The notes under the pieces were generated by a model that saw only the letters and a program-made list of their open reading frames with translations, was not told the DNA's origin and did no database searches. This document shows positions 1 to 9,275 of a stretch of DNA of 64,000 nucleotides, in pieces (the stretch's first letter is position 1; every line of letters begins with the position of its first letter). Made by a program: the position numbers and the translations under genes. Source of the DNA: Chrysophaeum taylorii (taxonomy: Eukaryota; Sar; Pelagophyceae; Pelagomonadales; Pelagomonadaceae); the NCBI GenBank assembly GCA_029834535.1, contig JAQMWT010000653.1:18737-82736 (forward strand), given 5' to 3'.

Positions 1-1
1 T

Positions 2-1252
2 CTTCTAGTATTTTTTGATCCGTTCTCGCATTTCTTGATTCTGGATGTTTTGAACGACAAGACTGCTGAGTCTGTCCTCGAGTCTTTTGTCATTAACATC
101 CTCCTCAAGGGCTACTTGCCCCAGATGATTCGTACCGACAACGGTAAAGAGTTCGTGAACAAGTTGATGCGCGAGTTTTGCCATCTCTTCAACACACGAT
201 ACCAAACTACGATTCCTTATCATGCCCAGTCGAACCCGGCTGAGCGTGTCAACCGATTTATCAAGGCCTTCCTCCGTGCTTGCCTTCAAGGCCGGAACAT
301 CACGGATTGGCCCGACTTTGCTCATTATATTGCGTTTTGCTACAACCGCAAGTTTATTCCAGGCACGCAGATTTCTCCCTTTATGCTGCGCCTGAACCGT
401 CAGCCGATGCTACCGACTGACTACACGCTCATGGATTTTGATACACGATTATTGCCGAAGACTCGCTCTGATGCAGTCGCCGAGACTCGCGAACGATTGA
501 AATATTATACAAAGATCGTCCGCGAGGCTCGTGATAAAGCTTTGAAGAAACAACGATTGGCTTACAATGCTGATCATGTTGATGTTGAATACAAGGAAGG
601 ATCGCACGTTTTGCTCTACATTCCTTTCCTTCAGAACGAACTTCGACCGGAATGGCGAGGGCCGTTTATTATCAAGGAACGCCTTTTCCCGGTCACCTAT
701 AGGATTGAGTCTCTCGACTCTCCGCCCGAAGAACGACGTGTTCATGTTAGTCAGATCACGCCTGTGATGGTACCTCCGATCGTTGATCAAGCCATCCGCA
801 AACCCGAAGAAAACTTCCGTGATGATTATCAGCACGGTAAGTTTGTTGTTTTCCGGATTCCCGACCGGAAGCGCTCCGATTGGCGCAAGAAGATTTATGT
901 TGCTGAAGTTTACGAGCCTTACGATTATCAGAATGATCGTGTTGCTCTAAATTTCTATTCCGATTTGGGTCCGAACGATGATGTCGCTTATTTCAAGCCG
1001 ACCTCTCACCTTTCGCACCGCAAGCTCAAGCCCGAGTTCAAGGACGTTTAATGTCGAAGTTTCACCGACAAGTCCCGAATTTCCTCCAACACAACTCCTT
1101 GTGTCACGGATTTCGCTCCGCGCGAGATTGATGTGTTGATACCCAAGTTTACTTTACGCAGTGGCCGAGTTCCTGAACCGGTCATCACCCGCGTTTACCA
1201 GAAGATTCGTTCACGAGATGCTCGTAAGGCGAAGCCGCGCTCCTCGCGCTAG
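2..1252 (+). pseudogene. Ty3/gypsy element A1: integrase C-terminal part of pol (5' partial)
   Basis: The frame is open from the window edge, so this is the 3' end of a larger pol gene. It starts inside the integrase catalytic core. The second catalytic Asp is in RTDNGKEF (codons near 137) and the catalytic Glu is about 35 residues later, in AERVNRF. A GPY/F module follows (LRPEWRGPF), then a charged C-terminal domain (KKIYVAEVYEPYD) that is also present in element A2. A TAA at 1049-1051 interrupts the frame, but about 66 further codons stay open to a TAG at 1250-1252 and match the end of A2 pol (PCVTDF, EIDVL). Integrase inserts retrotransposon cDNA into chromosomes. I infer a premature stop in an old copy. 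The family call is firm; activity is very unlikely. Confidence 0.9.
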
Positions 1253-1291
1253 CACCTCGCTGGGGCAGTCGAATTCTTACCAGGGGAGTCC

Positions 1292-1400
1292 TGTGGCGGC
1301 AACTCCCGCCTCCTACGGCTTACCCCTATTCTAGGGCCCTCCCTATCAGGGGCACCCTACTCCGTTCTGATGATGTCAGTGTTCTCTATGACATCATCTT
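1292..1400 (+). repeat. Start of the A1 3' LTR
   Basis: Just downstream of pol a purine-rich stretch (CCAGGGGAGTCC) is followed by TGTGGCGGCAACTCC. The same start occurs at 7727 (TGTGGCAGTAACGCC, after A2) and at 8523 (TGTGGCGGCAACTCC, before A3), so this is the family's LTR 5' end with the usual TG. The 3' end of the LTR is not resolved; it fades somewhere between 1400 and 1480, where copia-type sequence begins. Confidence 0.6.
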
Positions 1401-1479
1401 CCTTTTCCGTGACATGCGTCACCCTGATTTATGATTTTCGATGTATCCTTGATCATAAAGCAACAGCCGGTCCTCAAGT

Positions 1480-1761
1480 TGTGAGGACCAGGCACGGAAG
1501 TTGTTTGTGGTCGTGTGGCAGGAGAACGGCCATCCTCGTCCAGTGACCCCACCAAGGGCACGGACGCGAGCGGCGAGCCAGGATTCGAAGGCACGCCAGG
1601 TAGCCCCTAAAATTCTCCTTACGCCACACTAGCCATAAATATCCCTGAAACGAATCGAGATGGAGCGTCTTATCGGTGGGGTTGTCGCTGGCGGTTAGGG
1701 TGTAAGTAGATCCATATGCGTCAATGGAAGCCTGATATTTGCTCGCCCTGTTCTCAACTAG
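1480..1761 (-). pseudogene. Fragment of a Ty1/copia element C (linker after the MTase domain)
   Basis: Read on the minus strand, this translates to a diverged version of a segment in C1, C2 and C3: ENRASKYQASIDAYGSTYT here against ENAAAKYHASIDAFGSTYT in C1, followed by a GYLW motif. It therefore comes from the region between the methyltransferase and integrase of a copia element. The lower end runs out of alignable sequence near 1480. The upper end is cut by S copy 1 at 1761. Divergence from C1 is greater than among C1, C2 and C3, so this is an older or more distant member. It cannot be functional. Confidence 0.7.
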
Positions 1762-1969
1762 GCCGGGGGGCGAAGACGGAGGGTTATCGACGAGTTGGTT
1801 GTCAGTCACATCGCGGTCTCCTCGTCGCATGGCGACAAGCTTGATGGTCACTCTCCGCCGACCGACCTTTCGGCGCTCCTCGTCTACAGGCCCGTGATTG
1901 CGGACTTGCTCCTGTCGGTCCGGCCTGGCTGCCATGCTCGGGAGAGGTCTGAAGTTAGTATAGTTAGTT
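1762..1969 (+). mobile_element. SINE-like element S, copy 1 (5'-truncated)
   Basis: It shares the 3' body and tail of the S family (CATGCTCGGGAGAGGTCTGA, then TTAG repeats) with copies at 19985, 36977, 51674 and 62137, but begins internally. It is flanked by AACTAG at 1756-1761 and 1970-1975, a probable 6-bp target-site duplication. It is inserted in the C-element fragment. The 5' truncation with an intact tail fits target-primed reverse transcription. Confidence 0.75.
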
Positions 1970-1980
1970 AACTAGTAAGT

Positions 1981-2385
1981 TGCCCTGACCCTGCGATCGC
2001 TAACCGTTGGTTGCGATGGAGGACGGCGCCTAACACGCTTGCTCCCTGCGGCGGCCCCGGCCGTCCCGGAGTGAGACGGTGCCTGCTCGCCTCCCGGGCT
2101 GGCCGGTTAGCACCCGGAAAGTCCGCGCTGGGATGGGGTTCGCTTGGTTGGGCAGAACGCGACGGACAGGTCGATTGTTCGTGGACCAACACGTCCGCGG
2201 CCTGCGACGCCTTTGCACGACCTCGCACAAGACCGCGCGCAGTGGCGGTCCACCATCAACAAATCCGCCCTCGTCCGTCGCCCTGTCCCGACTGCGTGAT
2301 TTTCCTCTGTGATTCCGTACCGGCTCCTGCCGGTTCGGCCTGGCTCCCATGCTCGGGAGAGGTCTGAAGTTAGTTAGTTAGTTAG
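1981..2385 (+). mobile_element. SINE-like element S, copy 2 (divergent, near full length)
   Basis: It begins with the family head (CCCTGACCCTG, then GGTTGCGATGGAGGACGG) and ends with the family tail (CTCGGGAGAGGTCTGAAG plus four TTAG units), about 400 bp in all. The middle (about 2080-2300) differs from other copies, so this may be a subfamily. Element A2 methyltransferase sequence starts directly after the tail. I could not find a convincing target duplication. Confidence 0.7.
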
Positions 2386-2630
2386 CGATGGATGCTCGAG
2401 CAGGAACCACCAGTGATCCCTTTTGTGCATCACAAATTTTATGTGCCGCGCATTGTCGATTTTCATAGTATTACACCAGAATTGCTGTGCTCGCGCACGC
2501 GCCTACTTGCTTGCAATGTTCGCTTGGAACTGCCGTTATTATCGCGTGTACCACCGAATTTACGGGGCCGTTTTGGGCCAGCGTTGGGATTTACAGGTGG
2601 TCACCCGCTCATTATAGTGAACAAGTGCAG

Positions 2631-2945
2631 GCCAGTAAGTTCACCTAGTCCCAATCTCTAACCCCAGTAAGTTCACCTAATCCCAGTAAGTTTCATATAA
2701 GTTCACCTAGTCAGTAAGTTCACCTAGCTCTAACCAACTCCTTTGAACTCGTCGCTCTCGCCTCCGCCAATCTAAGCTGCTTTGGTCCGCACGCGCCGCC
2801 AACCTTCGAGTTTACTCTAAAAACCCTTTACTCTGAAAACCCCAGTATGTTCACCTGGTCCCAGTTTCACCTGGTCACTCAGTCCACCTAGTCCCAATCT
2901 CAAACCCCAGTAAGTTCACGTGGTCCCAGTAAGTTCACCTATAGT
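2631..2945. repeat. Short degenerate repeat array in D1 (CAGTAAGTTCACC units)
   Basis: The unit CAGTAAGTTCACCTRGTCC recurs many times with variable spacers, interrupted by a unique stretch at about 2725-2845. D2 has the homologous array at 53258-53630. It lies next to the element's 3' end and has no coding signal. Confidence 0.7.
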
Positions 2946-2970
2946 GCGCGTGTAGACGCCGGGAGGGGGC

Positions 2971-3545
2971 TTATCGGTATTGCGCAGCACGTGTGGGGTA
3001 GGGTGGAGTCGTCGACCCAGATGAGTATATCCTCGGGGATGCCGATCGACAGAGAGCCACGTAGAGCTGGACGTGGCAGAAGACGGGCTTGGGCAAGAGG
3101 ACGCCGACCTCGCGGGGGGTCTGGCCCTGGCTCTTGTTGATCGTTTGGCGTAGGCGGGCCTTAAGGGATACAGGTTGGAGGAGCCTCGGTGACACGACGC
3201 GATCGATGATGTATTCGGTGCCGTTGCAGAGGCCGTGCGACGGGTCGAGGTTGCGAAGACTTTAACCTCGCGATCAAAGTCAGCATGCCGTTGGTTGTCA
3301 GGGAGTTGAAAACTCGACTATAAAGAGCGAGGCGTCGTGTTCCGACCCAGCCTAGTCAGCCGAAAAGAACTCCGACGCCTCGTCTCCGGGAAAAAAAGGC
3401 CGCGGTCATGCGCGCGTTGTCAGCATCGACAACATCGTTTCGACGGGGGGTGAGAATGGCGCGCTGAAAGAGCCGCCGCGGGTCGTGGAAATAGTCTGCG
3501 AGGTCGCCGTAGACGGCTTGGAGGATCACTGTCTGGCTCTCGCGC
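2971..3545 (-). pseudogene. PIF1-family (Helitron) helicase remnant in D1
   Basis: Minus-strand translation shows PIF1 C-terminal motifs in order: YGDLADYFHDPRRLFQRAIL and NDVVDADNARM (about 3410-3540), NLDPSHGLCNGTEYIIDRVV (about 3195-3275), then INKSQGQTPREVGVLLPKPVF and QLYVALCRSASP (about 3000-3140). These match the end of Helitron/PIF1 helicases, which unwind DNA. The N-terminal Walker motifs are absent and the frame is broken between the blocks, including by a run of A at 3392-3398. The fragment is non-functional. Confidence 0.8.
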
Positions 3546-3897
3546 CTACCTGATCCTTACCCTAAATCGAGGGACAGACAGACAGACAAACAAACAAACA
3601 AACAAACAAACATCTGTCGATTAGTAGTTAGGATAGTTTCTCATCTACGCGCCCGGATATCGGCCCTGCCTTCACAGTGACGCGCAACAAATTGCAGATG
3701 GGGCCACACTTCTCGAACACCCGTCCACTCACGTTGCAGACGCACCAGAAAATTATGACCGTTCCTGCTACGTGGCAATGGGGTGAGAAAGTATCAGAGA
3801 CAGCAGCTACGAAGATGCTTGGCAGTATGGTGCCACCCGCGACTATGACGCGGATCGCGCTAGCAGTGCACAATTCGTTTACCCTTCACTTCGAAAT

Positions 3898-4290
3898 TTG
3901 GGTAAGTTGCGGAATATTGCGACGACGACGATAGCCCAACCCGATCACCATATTCTACGGTTTACACCCTTTGCTGTCGAGTCGCGCATTCCAACGCTCG
4001 ACCCTGCCACTCGAAGTGTGTCATGGAGCTCGCCCGATGAACTCTATTCTCCTGCGAGTCCTGCACCATCAGCTGCTGCCGCCACCACCCCACCACCCCC
4101 TTCGGTTACATCGCCTGGGACGGCTCAATCTTTTGCAGGGGGCACCGTCGCCACTGCTGTTATGCAGAGCAACCAAGCCAACAACCAGCCTTCCACAACT
4201 GCTGAAGAAGAAGGCACCGCGAAGGAGCGACCTGCGTATTTTAATAAGTACGACGTTCCGTGGGCGGACGCGCCTCGCGACGAAAGGTGA
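3898..4290 (+). pseudogene. Element A2: Pro/Ala-rich spacer between MTase and RT
   Basis: A 130-codon frame links the MTase remnant to RT. The middle is low-complexity (Ala, Pro and Thr; SPASPAPSAAAATTPPPP). The end (KYDVPWADAPRD) aligns with KFDVPWKDAPRD at 25915 in A3, which fixes it as the region just upstream of RT. A stop at 4288-4290 and a deletion relative to A3 (which has about 60 more residues here) separate it from the RT frame. Confidence 0.7.
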
Positions 4291-5075
4291 TGATGAAGCA
4301 TATAATCTCGTATTCGTGGGCATTTTTCGATGATGTGATGAGACCTGTTGATTCGCGTGAAGTGACGCTCCGGTTCAAAGAAGAGAACCCGACTCCCGTC
4401 AAACTCTCGCCATATCGGCTGTCGAAAGAAAAGATTGAATGCTTGCGGATGCAGATTGAAGAATGGACCCGAGACGGAGTTATTCGCCCCGCGAATTCTC
4501 CATGGGGCTTCCCTATTTTGATGTTGCCTAAGAAAGGTGCTGAGCCTGGCACTTCCAATGCTTACAGGGCAGCTGTCGACCTACGGCGCCTCAATGCATT
4601 GCTCAAGGATGATATCTGGCCGAGTGTGAGCATGGCTGACGCGCCGATGTTTCTCATCGACAAGTTCTATCGTTCCAGTTTGGATATTCGTTGGGGCTAT
4701 CACAATTTACGATTGTCGCTAGATGCACAAGATGTGGTAACCTTCACTAGTCCTCTGGGAGCGTACAGCTACATGCGTCTACCTTTGGGAGTCAAACCGG
4801 CCGGAAGTTTGTTTTGTAAGCAGCTAAACACTGACTTGTCGAAATGGCTATATCGTGATCTCGTGGCATATATCTACGATATTCTCGCCGGTCACGCGGA
4901 TACAAAGAATCACTTTCAATGCCTTGTGCAAGTTATTCCCCATCTCGCCTTGAAAGGGTACAGCGTCAAGATCAAGAAGATCCATTTCGTGCAATAAGTC
5001 ATTGAGTTTTTGAGTCATTTATCCACCCCGAACGGACTTCTTCCATCACCGAGGTCTTTATAAGCCATCAGACAC
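4285..5075 (+). pseudogene. Element A2: gypsy reverse transcriptase (inactivated)
   Basis: RT_LTR-type reverse transcriptase, which copies element RNA to DNA. Visible blocks are GVIRPANSPWGFPILMLPKK, YRAAVDLRRLN, SSLDIRWGYHNLRL and YMRLPLGVKPAGSLFCKQL. The catalytic box, FVDD in A3, reads AYIYDIL here, so one catalytic Asp has become Tyr. In-frame stops follow at 4995-4997 and near 5061. The next block (MPIPGTLSDANPKKHVRSFLG, from 5076) is still in frame. RT identity is certain; loss of activity is clear from the active site and stops. Confidence 0.92.
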
Positions 5076-5660
5076 ATGCCAATTCCTGGCACTTTGTCGG
5101 ACGCTAACCCTAAGAAGCATGTGCGGTCTTTCCTTGGAATGGGGAGTTTTTGCCGGCGTTATGTAAGGAATTTTGCGAAGGTTGCAGAGCCATTAATTAA
5201 GACAACTGACGTTGCCGGACGTAAAATTCGAGTGGACGAAAGAGTGTCAGGGAGCTTGGGATGCCATCATCGAGGCTAATGTCACTTCGAAGGGTGTCTA
5301 CCATCCTGACTACTCGTCGCCTTTCTACATTCGAACTGATGCTTCCGCGCATGGGTTGGGTGCTTACCTATTTCAAAAGGTACCAGTCGTTGACGACGAT
5401 GGAAGAGAAAGAATAGAAGAGAGAGTTATTGAGTACAGGAGTCGAACCGTGCCTAAGTCGATGGGGAAGTATGATCCTCGGCGCTTGGAACTCCTCGCAG
5501 TACTCTCCGCTCTTGAAAATTTCCGATTTTATGTCATCAGACGAAATTAGAGACGGATCATCGTAATTTAACGTTTCTTCGGGATTCGAATCATACGTCT
5601 GGACAGTTAGCGCGATGGGCTATGCGGCTTGCTGCGTTCGACCGGGAGCTCGGATACAAG
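5076..5660 (+). pseudogene. Element A2: RNase H domain and RT connection
   Basis: This holds the RT thumb/connection (FLGMGSFCRRYVRNFAKVAEPL) and then, after a frameshift near 5212, the RNase H domain: FEWTKECQGAWDAI, YIRTDASAHGLGAYLFQ with its catalytic Asp, and RRLELLAVLSALENFRF. A further frameshift near 5545 leads to LETDHRNLTFL and GQLARWAMRLAAFDRELGYK. RNase H removes the RNA strand from the hybrid during reverse transcription. The order and motifs match A3 at 26900-27470. Confidence 0.88.
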
Positions 5661-6646
5661 CCTGGAAATTCCCCTGGCATGCGTATCCCGGATTGTCTGT
5701 CGCGCAACCCTATCGACAAGTTGATCGAGAAAGACGAAGACGGGGAGCCGATCAATGAAGCTTCTTTGATTTTCCAAGAAACCCCCACCGATGTACCTGG
5801 CACAGCTTGTTTCACCTTCTCTTCGGTGACGATGCCTATACCGACCGACAGCGGACCCACCGCAGCTATGGCAGCAGTTAGTGCGCGACAGAATGTACAA
5901 CCGCCTCAATTCTCGTACGAGTCTGAGCCAGTTGATTCCGTCGAACGTCTCCCTTTTGAGGATCAAGCTGAGGATGAGATCACTCTCGATGAGATAGCGA
6001 AAGAACAAGCTGAAGATGGCACATGCAAGCGAATCATACGAAATCTGGATTCTGAGTTGATAACAACGTGCTGTATAAGGTCGATGATTCGGATTCTCAA
6101 CGTCTTATAGTGGTCCCTCCGTCGATGCGAAAGCGTGTAATCGCTATGCATCACCGAGGATTGTTCGGATGCCATGTAGGACGAGACTCCACAGCGAATC
6201 AAATCTTAGAGCGGTATTGGTGGCCAAAAGTCTCATCGTCAGTTAAGGAGTTCATCAATGCTTGCATTATTTGCCAGAAGATTCGATCCACCATGCCTAA
6301 GCGTCATGGCTTGCTCTGTCAACCGAATCGCGTCGGAGATTGCTATGTCCTATGTATGGATCTGATTGGACCTCTGCGAGGCGCTGACCTGTACACGTAC
6401 ATACTCGCGATGTACGATGCAGCGTCGCATTTCTTGAAATTGGCTCTGATCAACATCAAGCATGATTATTCAATTTTGAACGCGTTTGTGGACAAGATTT
6501 TACTTGAGGGGTGTATCCCACGGTGCATAGTCACGGATAATGGAAATGAGTTTGCGAACAGGTTATTTCGCACGTTTGTTCGTCAATTCAACGTACGTTA
6601 TCGTACTACCCTTCCGTATCACCCTCAGAGCAACCACACTGAACGT
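5661..6646 (+). pseudogene. Element A2: integrase zinc domain and catalytic core, N-terminal part
   Basis: After a linker (PGMRIPDCLSRNP; acidic region to 6060) a frameshift leads into the integrase. The HHCC zinc domain is visible (MHHRGLFGCHVGRDST, WWPKVSSSVKEF, CIICQK). The core has the first Asp in CMDLIGPL (about 6356) and the second in IVTDNGNEF (about 6535). The frame is broken at 6647 by a 54-bp S insertion, immediately before the catalytic Glu. Confidence 0.9.
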
Positions 6647-6700
6647 AACTAACTAACTAACTTCAGACCTCTCCCGAGCATGGGAGCCAGGCCGGACAGG
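6647..6700 (-). mobile_element. SINE-like element S, copy 3 (54-bp fragment)
   Basis: This is only the last 54 bp of the S family, in reverse orientation (AACTAACTAACTAACTTCAG, then CCTCTCCCGAGCATGGGAGC). It is flanked by CTGAACGT at 6639-6646 and 6701-6708, a perfect 8-bp target duplication. Insertion plus duplication is 62 bp, which accounts exactly for the frame change in the integrase gene. It is a severely 5'-truncated retroposed copy. Confidence 0.92.
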
Positions 6701-7691
6701 CTGAACGTGTCAACCGATTTATCAAAGCCTTCTTGCGAGCTGCGATCGATGAACAGCGACAGCCAGATTGGTCGAATTTCCTCCCATATGCTGCATTCAT
6801 GTACAATAGGATGTACATTCCGGGAACGAAGATTTCACCGTTCATGATGCGTACCGGCAAGCAACCCCTGTTACCACCCGATTACAATCTTTTGAGTGAA
6901 CAGCATGATCTACCGCCATCGCGTCAGCAGATTTTGATGGACTTTAAGAACAAGTTTGAATTTTATAGTCGACTCGTTACACGAGCTCACCAAAAAGCAC
7001 AGGAGAGCCAAAAACTCTACTATGATGCCCACCAAACTGACATCCAGTTTTCCCCAGGTGATTATGTTATGCGTTTCGTGCCTAAGACGCGCCACAAGCT
7101 ACGGCCCATTTGGCGCGGGCCTTACATAGTTACCAGAAAGATCTCCCCCGTCGTTTACGAAATTCATAACGTCAACGACGATGATGCTGAGTCGGTTGTA
7201 GTATCTGTACAACAGATTGTGCCTTTGAAAGTGCCAACCATCTACACTTCTTCAGCTCCTCTGCATTTACCTTCAGACCGCGACCGTTTCAAACATGGCA
7301 AGTTCGCGATTTTCAGGGTTAAAGGACGATCCATCGCGTGGAAGAAGCGTATCTATGTCGCCGAAGTCTATGAAGAATATGATCACGACAATGATACAGT
7401 TGCGCTTCATTACTATACCGATTGGGACCGCGCGATGATCCTCGTGTTTTTGATCCTACTAAGCCCCTGGCCGAGCGACGCTTAAGACCAGAATACAAGG
7501 ACCCTGACGGAGGTAGCTTCACACGCCTACGACCAAACATGGAGGGCTGTGAACCCTGTGTGACTGATTTTCGCCCGGATGAAATCGACGTCCTCGTCAG
7601 TAACTTCGGCCTCCACAGCAACAAAGTTCCTGCTGATGTAGCTGACCGAGCTTATCGTACCGTTCGTGAGCGTGACCTTCGTCGCCCTTGA
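6701..7691 (+). pseudogene. Element A2: integrase C-terminal part and end of pol
   Basis: Integrase continues after the S fragment with the catalytic Glu region (ERVNRFIKAF) and YAAFMYNRMYIPGTKISPFM. A GPY/F module follows (LRPIWRGPYIVTRK), then the C-terminal domain shared with A1 (WKKRIYVAEVYEEYDHDND). A frameshift near 7430 moves to a frame ending at 7691 (RVFDPTKPLAERRLRPEYKD; PCVTDFRPDEIDVLV). It closely matches A1 in layout. The remnant is non-functional. Confidence 0.9.
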
Positions 7692-7726
7692 AGTCGAGGA
7701 CGACTTCATCTCAAGTAGGGGGCTCC

Positions 7727-8522
7727 TGTGGCAGTAACGCCCATCCCCCCCCCACTTGCTTGCCTGCCACCCGACTTACCCTGGTTGTTGCCCTGGTACT
7801 GACCTTGCAATTATGGGGGGGGTGTCATCTTGACATCCTCACCTGCGCTTCCACTGAACCCAATGTACCAGGCATTTGTATTGCTTTCTTGCTGTCTTCT
7901 TGCTATTACCCTCATTTGATTGTCCGATTTTCGTGATGGCGTGAGTGTTACGCTGAGATCGGGCGTGTGGTGGTTTCACCCGCGGTTCGGGTTGGGAGAA
8001 AGGGTTGTTGAGGCCTCTGGTCCGGCCAAGAGGGGGCGGGTGTCTGAGAAAACCACTACAGGGCTTCTGATTTCAAAATATCCGCACCAGTTACTGCCTT
8101 GGGTGCGGCTCTTGCTGCTCGTTCCGCCATGAAGACGGTGACGTGAACCTATAGTTCAGTCATAGAGCAGTTGACAGAGTTAGACATTATAAGGGGGTAT
8201 GTCTAGCGGTGTCTATGTACACTCGTCAGGTAAACAATGGAGGCGCCTATATGGCAACTGTGCAAACTGTGGTCCCTGTCAGTGTAAAAGGGTATGCACT
8301 GAACAGGCAGTTGTATAAGGTGGTGCTCGGAGAGCGGTAGGTTTGTACTATCGTGGAGTGTCCTAGTGGACATACCCGAAATATTCCAAGCGCGCGTGCA
8401 ATCAATACAAGACTAGTACAGACCACACACACACCGACACTGTCACGACAATACGATACTATAAACAAGCACACAGGGGCACGCAGTCTTTAACGTGTGC
8501 GGTGTAGCTATGTACAACCCAT
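7727..8522 (+). repeat. A2 3' LTR start, then unassigned sequence
   Basis: A purine run (AGTAGGGGGCTCC) precedes TGTGGCAGTAACGCC at 7727, the family LTR start. The LTR end is not identifiable. The first ~400 bp has poly-C and poly-G runs (7746-7753, 7816-7823). From about 8160 to 8522 I see no gene, repeat or tandem unit; it ends directly at the A3 LTR. Confidence 0.5.
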
Positions 8523-9275
8523 TGTGGCGGCAACTCCTGACCGCTAAGGCTTACCCTCCCTCTCTCGAGGCTCGATACCCGTTAAACGGGGCGCCTTTCC
8601 CTATCTTCCTAGTGACATCACACCTCTCTCTTGTGAGAAGCATTCTTGCAGTATTCTTGTAGCATTCTTGCTATCATATACCATCTCTCCATCTTGTTGA
8701 TAGGCTTGGTGAGCGTGAGCAAGGTGTGTGGCGAGCATATCCGACTCCGAGTCCGTGTTTTCTCGTTCAGTGAGGTCTAGGACGAGTCGGTGAGTACCCC
8801 CTTTGTCACCCGGGGGTCGGGAGTGGTTTTTCAGTGCCGCCATACGTGGTGGAGGATATGAGATCGTGCGACTACATCGGTCGCCGACGAGCGAGTGCTG
8901 CCGTACGTATTGTATTACGTTGTCCGGATTTGTACGTGCGCCCTGATCAAGCACACGGAGTTCCAGTGGACCGGTTTGCGTTGAGAATATACGCGAACGT
9001 TGTTTGTGTTCGTGTGATCAGAGTGACGACGAACACGCGTGCGAGTTGGAAATCGCAGCACATTCTCCCAGGAATTGATTTTGGTATAGCTGAACGGCGG
9101 AAGCTGTTTGGCGACTGGGATCGCTACCCATGGGCATTTTTGAATTGCCAGCGGATTGGAATTCCGCGAGTGCTGTTTTTACAGCGAAAGATAGCGTTGT
9201 TGGAATCAACGTGCATTACTTCGAGTGATCGGATCCGGACGTGTTTCGAGATTCTTGGTCGATATTTTGATACAG
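8523..9275 (+). repeat. A3 5' LTR start and untranslated leader
   Basis: TGTGGCGGCAACTCC at 8523 repeats the LTR start seen at 1292 and 7727. The LTR probably ends between about 8800 and 8850, but no 3' copy of A3 survives for comparison. A 155-codon open frame at 8834-9301 has no recognisable domain and I treat it as chance. I could not assign a primer-binding site. Confidence 0.55.

Larger units (their letters stand above)
2622..3633 (-). mobile_element. Helitron-like element D1
   Basis: This 1012-bp insertion sits exactly between A and T of the A2 frame (GTGAA|TAGTTTC), and the host frame resumes correctly across it. There is no target duplication, as expected for Helitrons, which insert at AT. 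On the minus strand it runs from 5'-TCCTAACTACTAATCG to GCACTTG-3'. D2 at 53249-54400 has the same ends (5' TC, 3' CTTG; canonical Helitrons end CTRR, so the 3' end is atypical). Inside are a PIF1-type helicase remnant, a (GACA)n/(AAAC)n tract near the 5' end, and an array of CAGTAAGTTCACC units near the 3' end. No Rep domain is visible, so it is non-autonomous. Confidence 0.75.
2386..3934 (+). pseudogene. Element A2: C-terminal half of the cytosine-C5 methyltransferase domain, split by D1
   Basis: Codons 2389-2621 and 3634-3905 form one reading frame once the Helitron-like D1 (2622-3633) is disregarded. The left part matches A3 around MTase motif VI (WMLEQE here, WPIEQE in A3) and motif VIII (CSRTRLL here, SSRVRLL in A3). 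The right part matches motif IX (NTRPLTLQ here, DTRPLTLE in A3) and motif X (MVPPATMTRIALAVHNS here, VVPPDTLAILAVDLHNS in A3). Motifs I and IV (cofactor and catalytic Cys) are missing because A2 is truncated at the left by S copy 2. A frameshift near 3895-3910 leads into the spacer before RT. The same domain in two diverged gypsy copies shows it is part of the element, not a chance insertion. Confidence 0.85.

Noticed and set aside
3575-3612. (GACA)n/(AAAC)n tract as a stand-alone microsatellite
   Set aside because: It occurs at the same position in D2 (54331-54375), so it belongs to the Helitron-like element.
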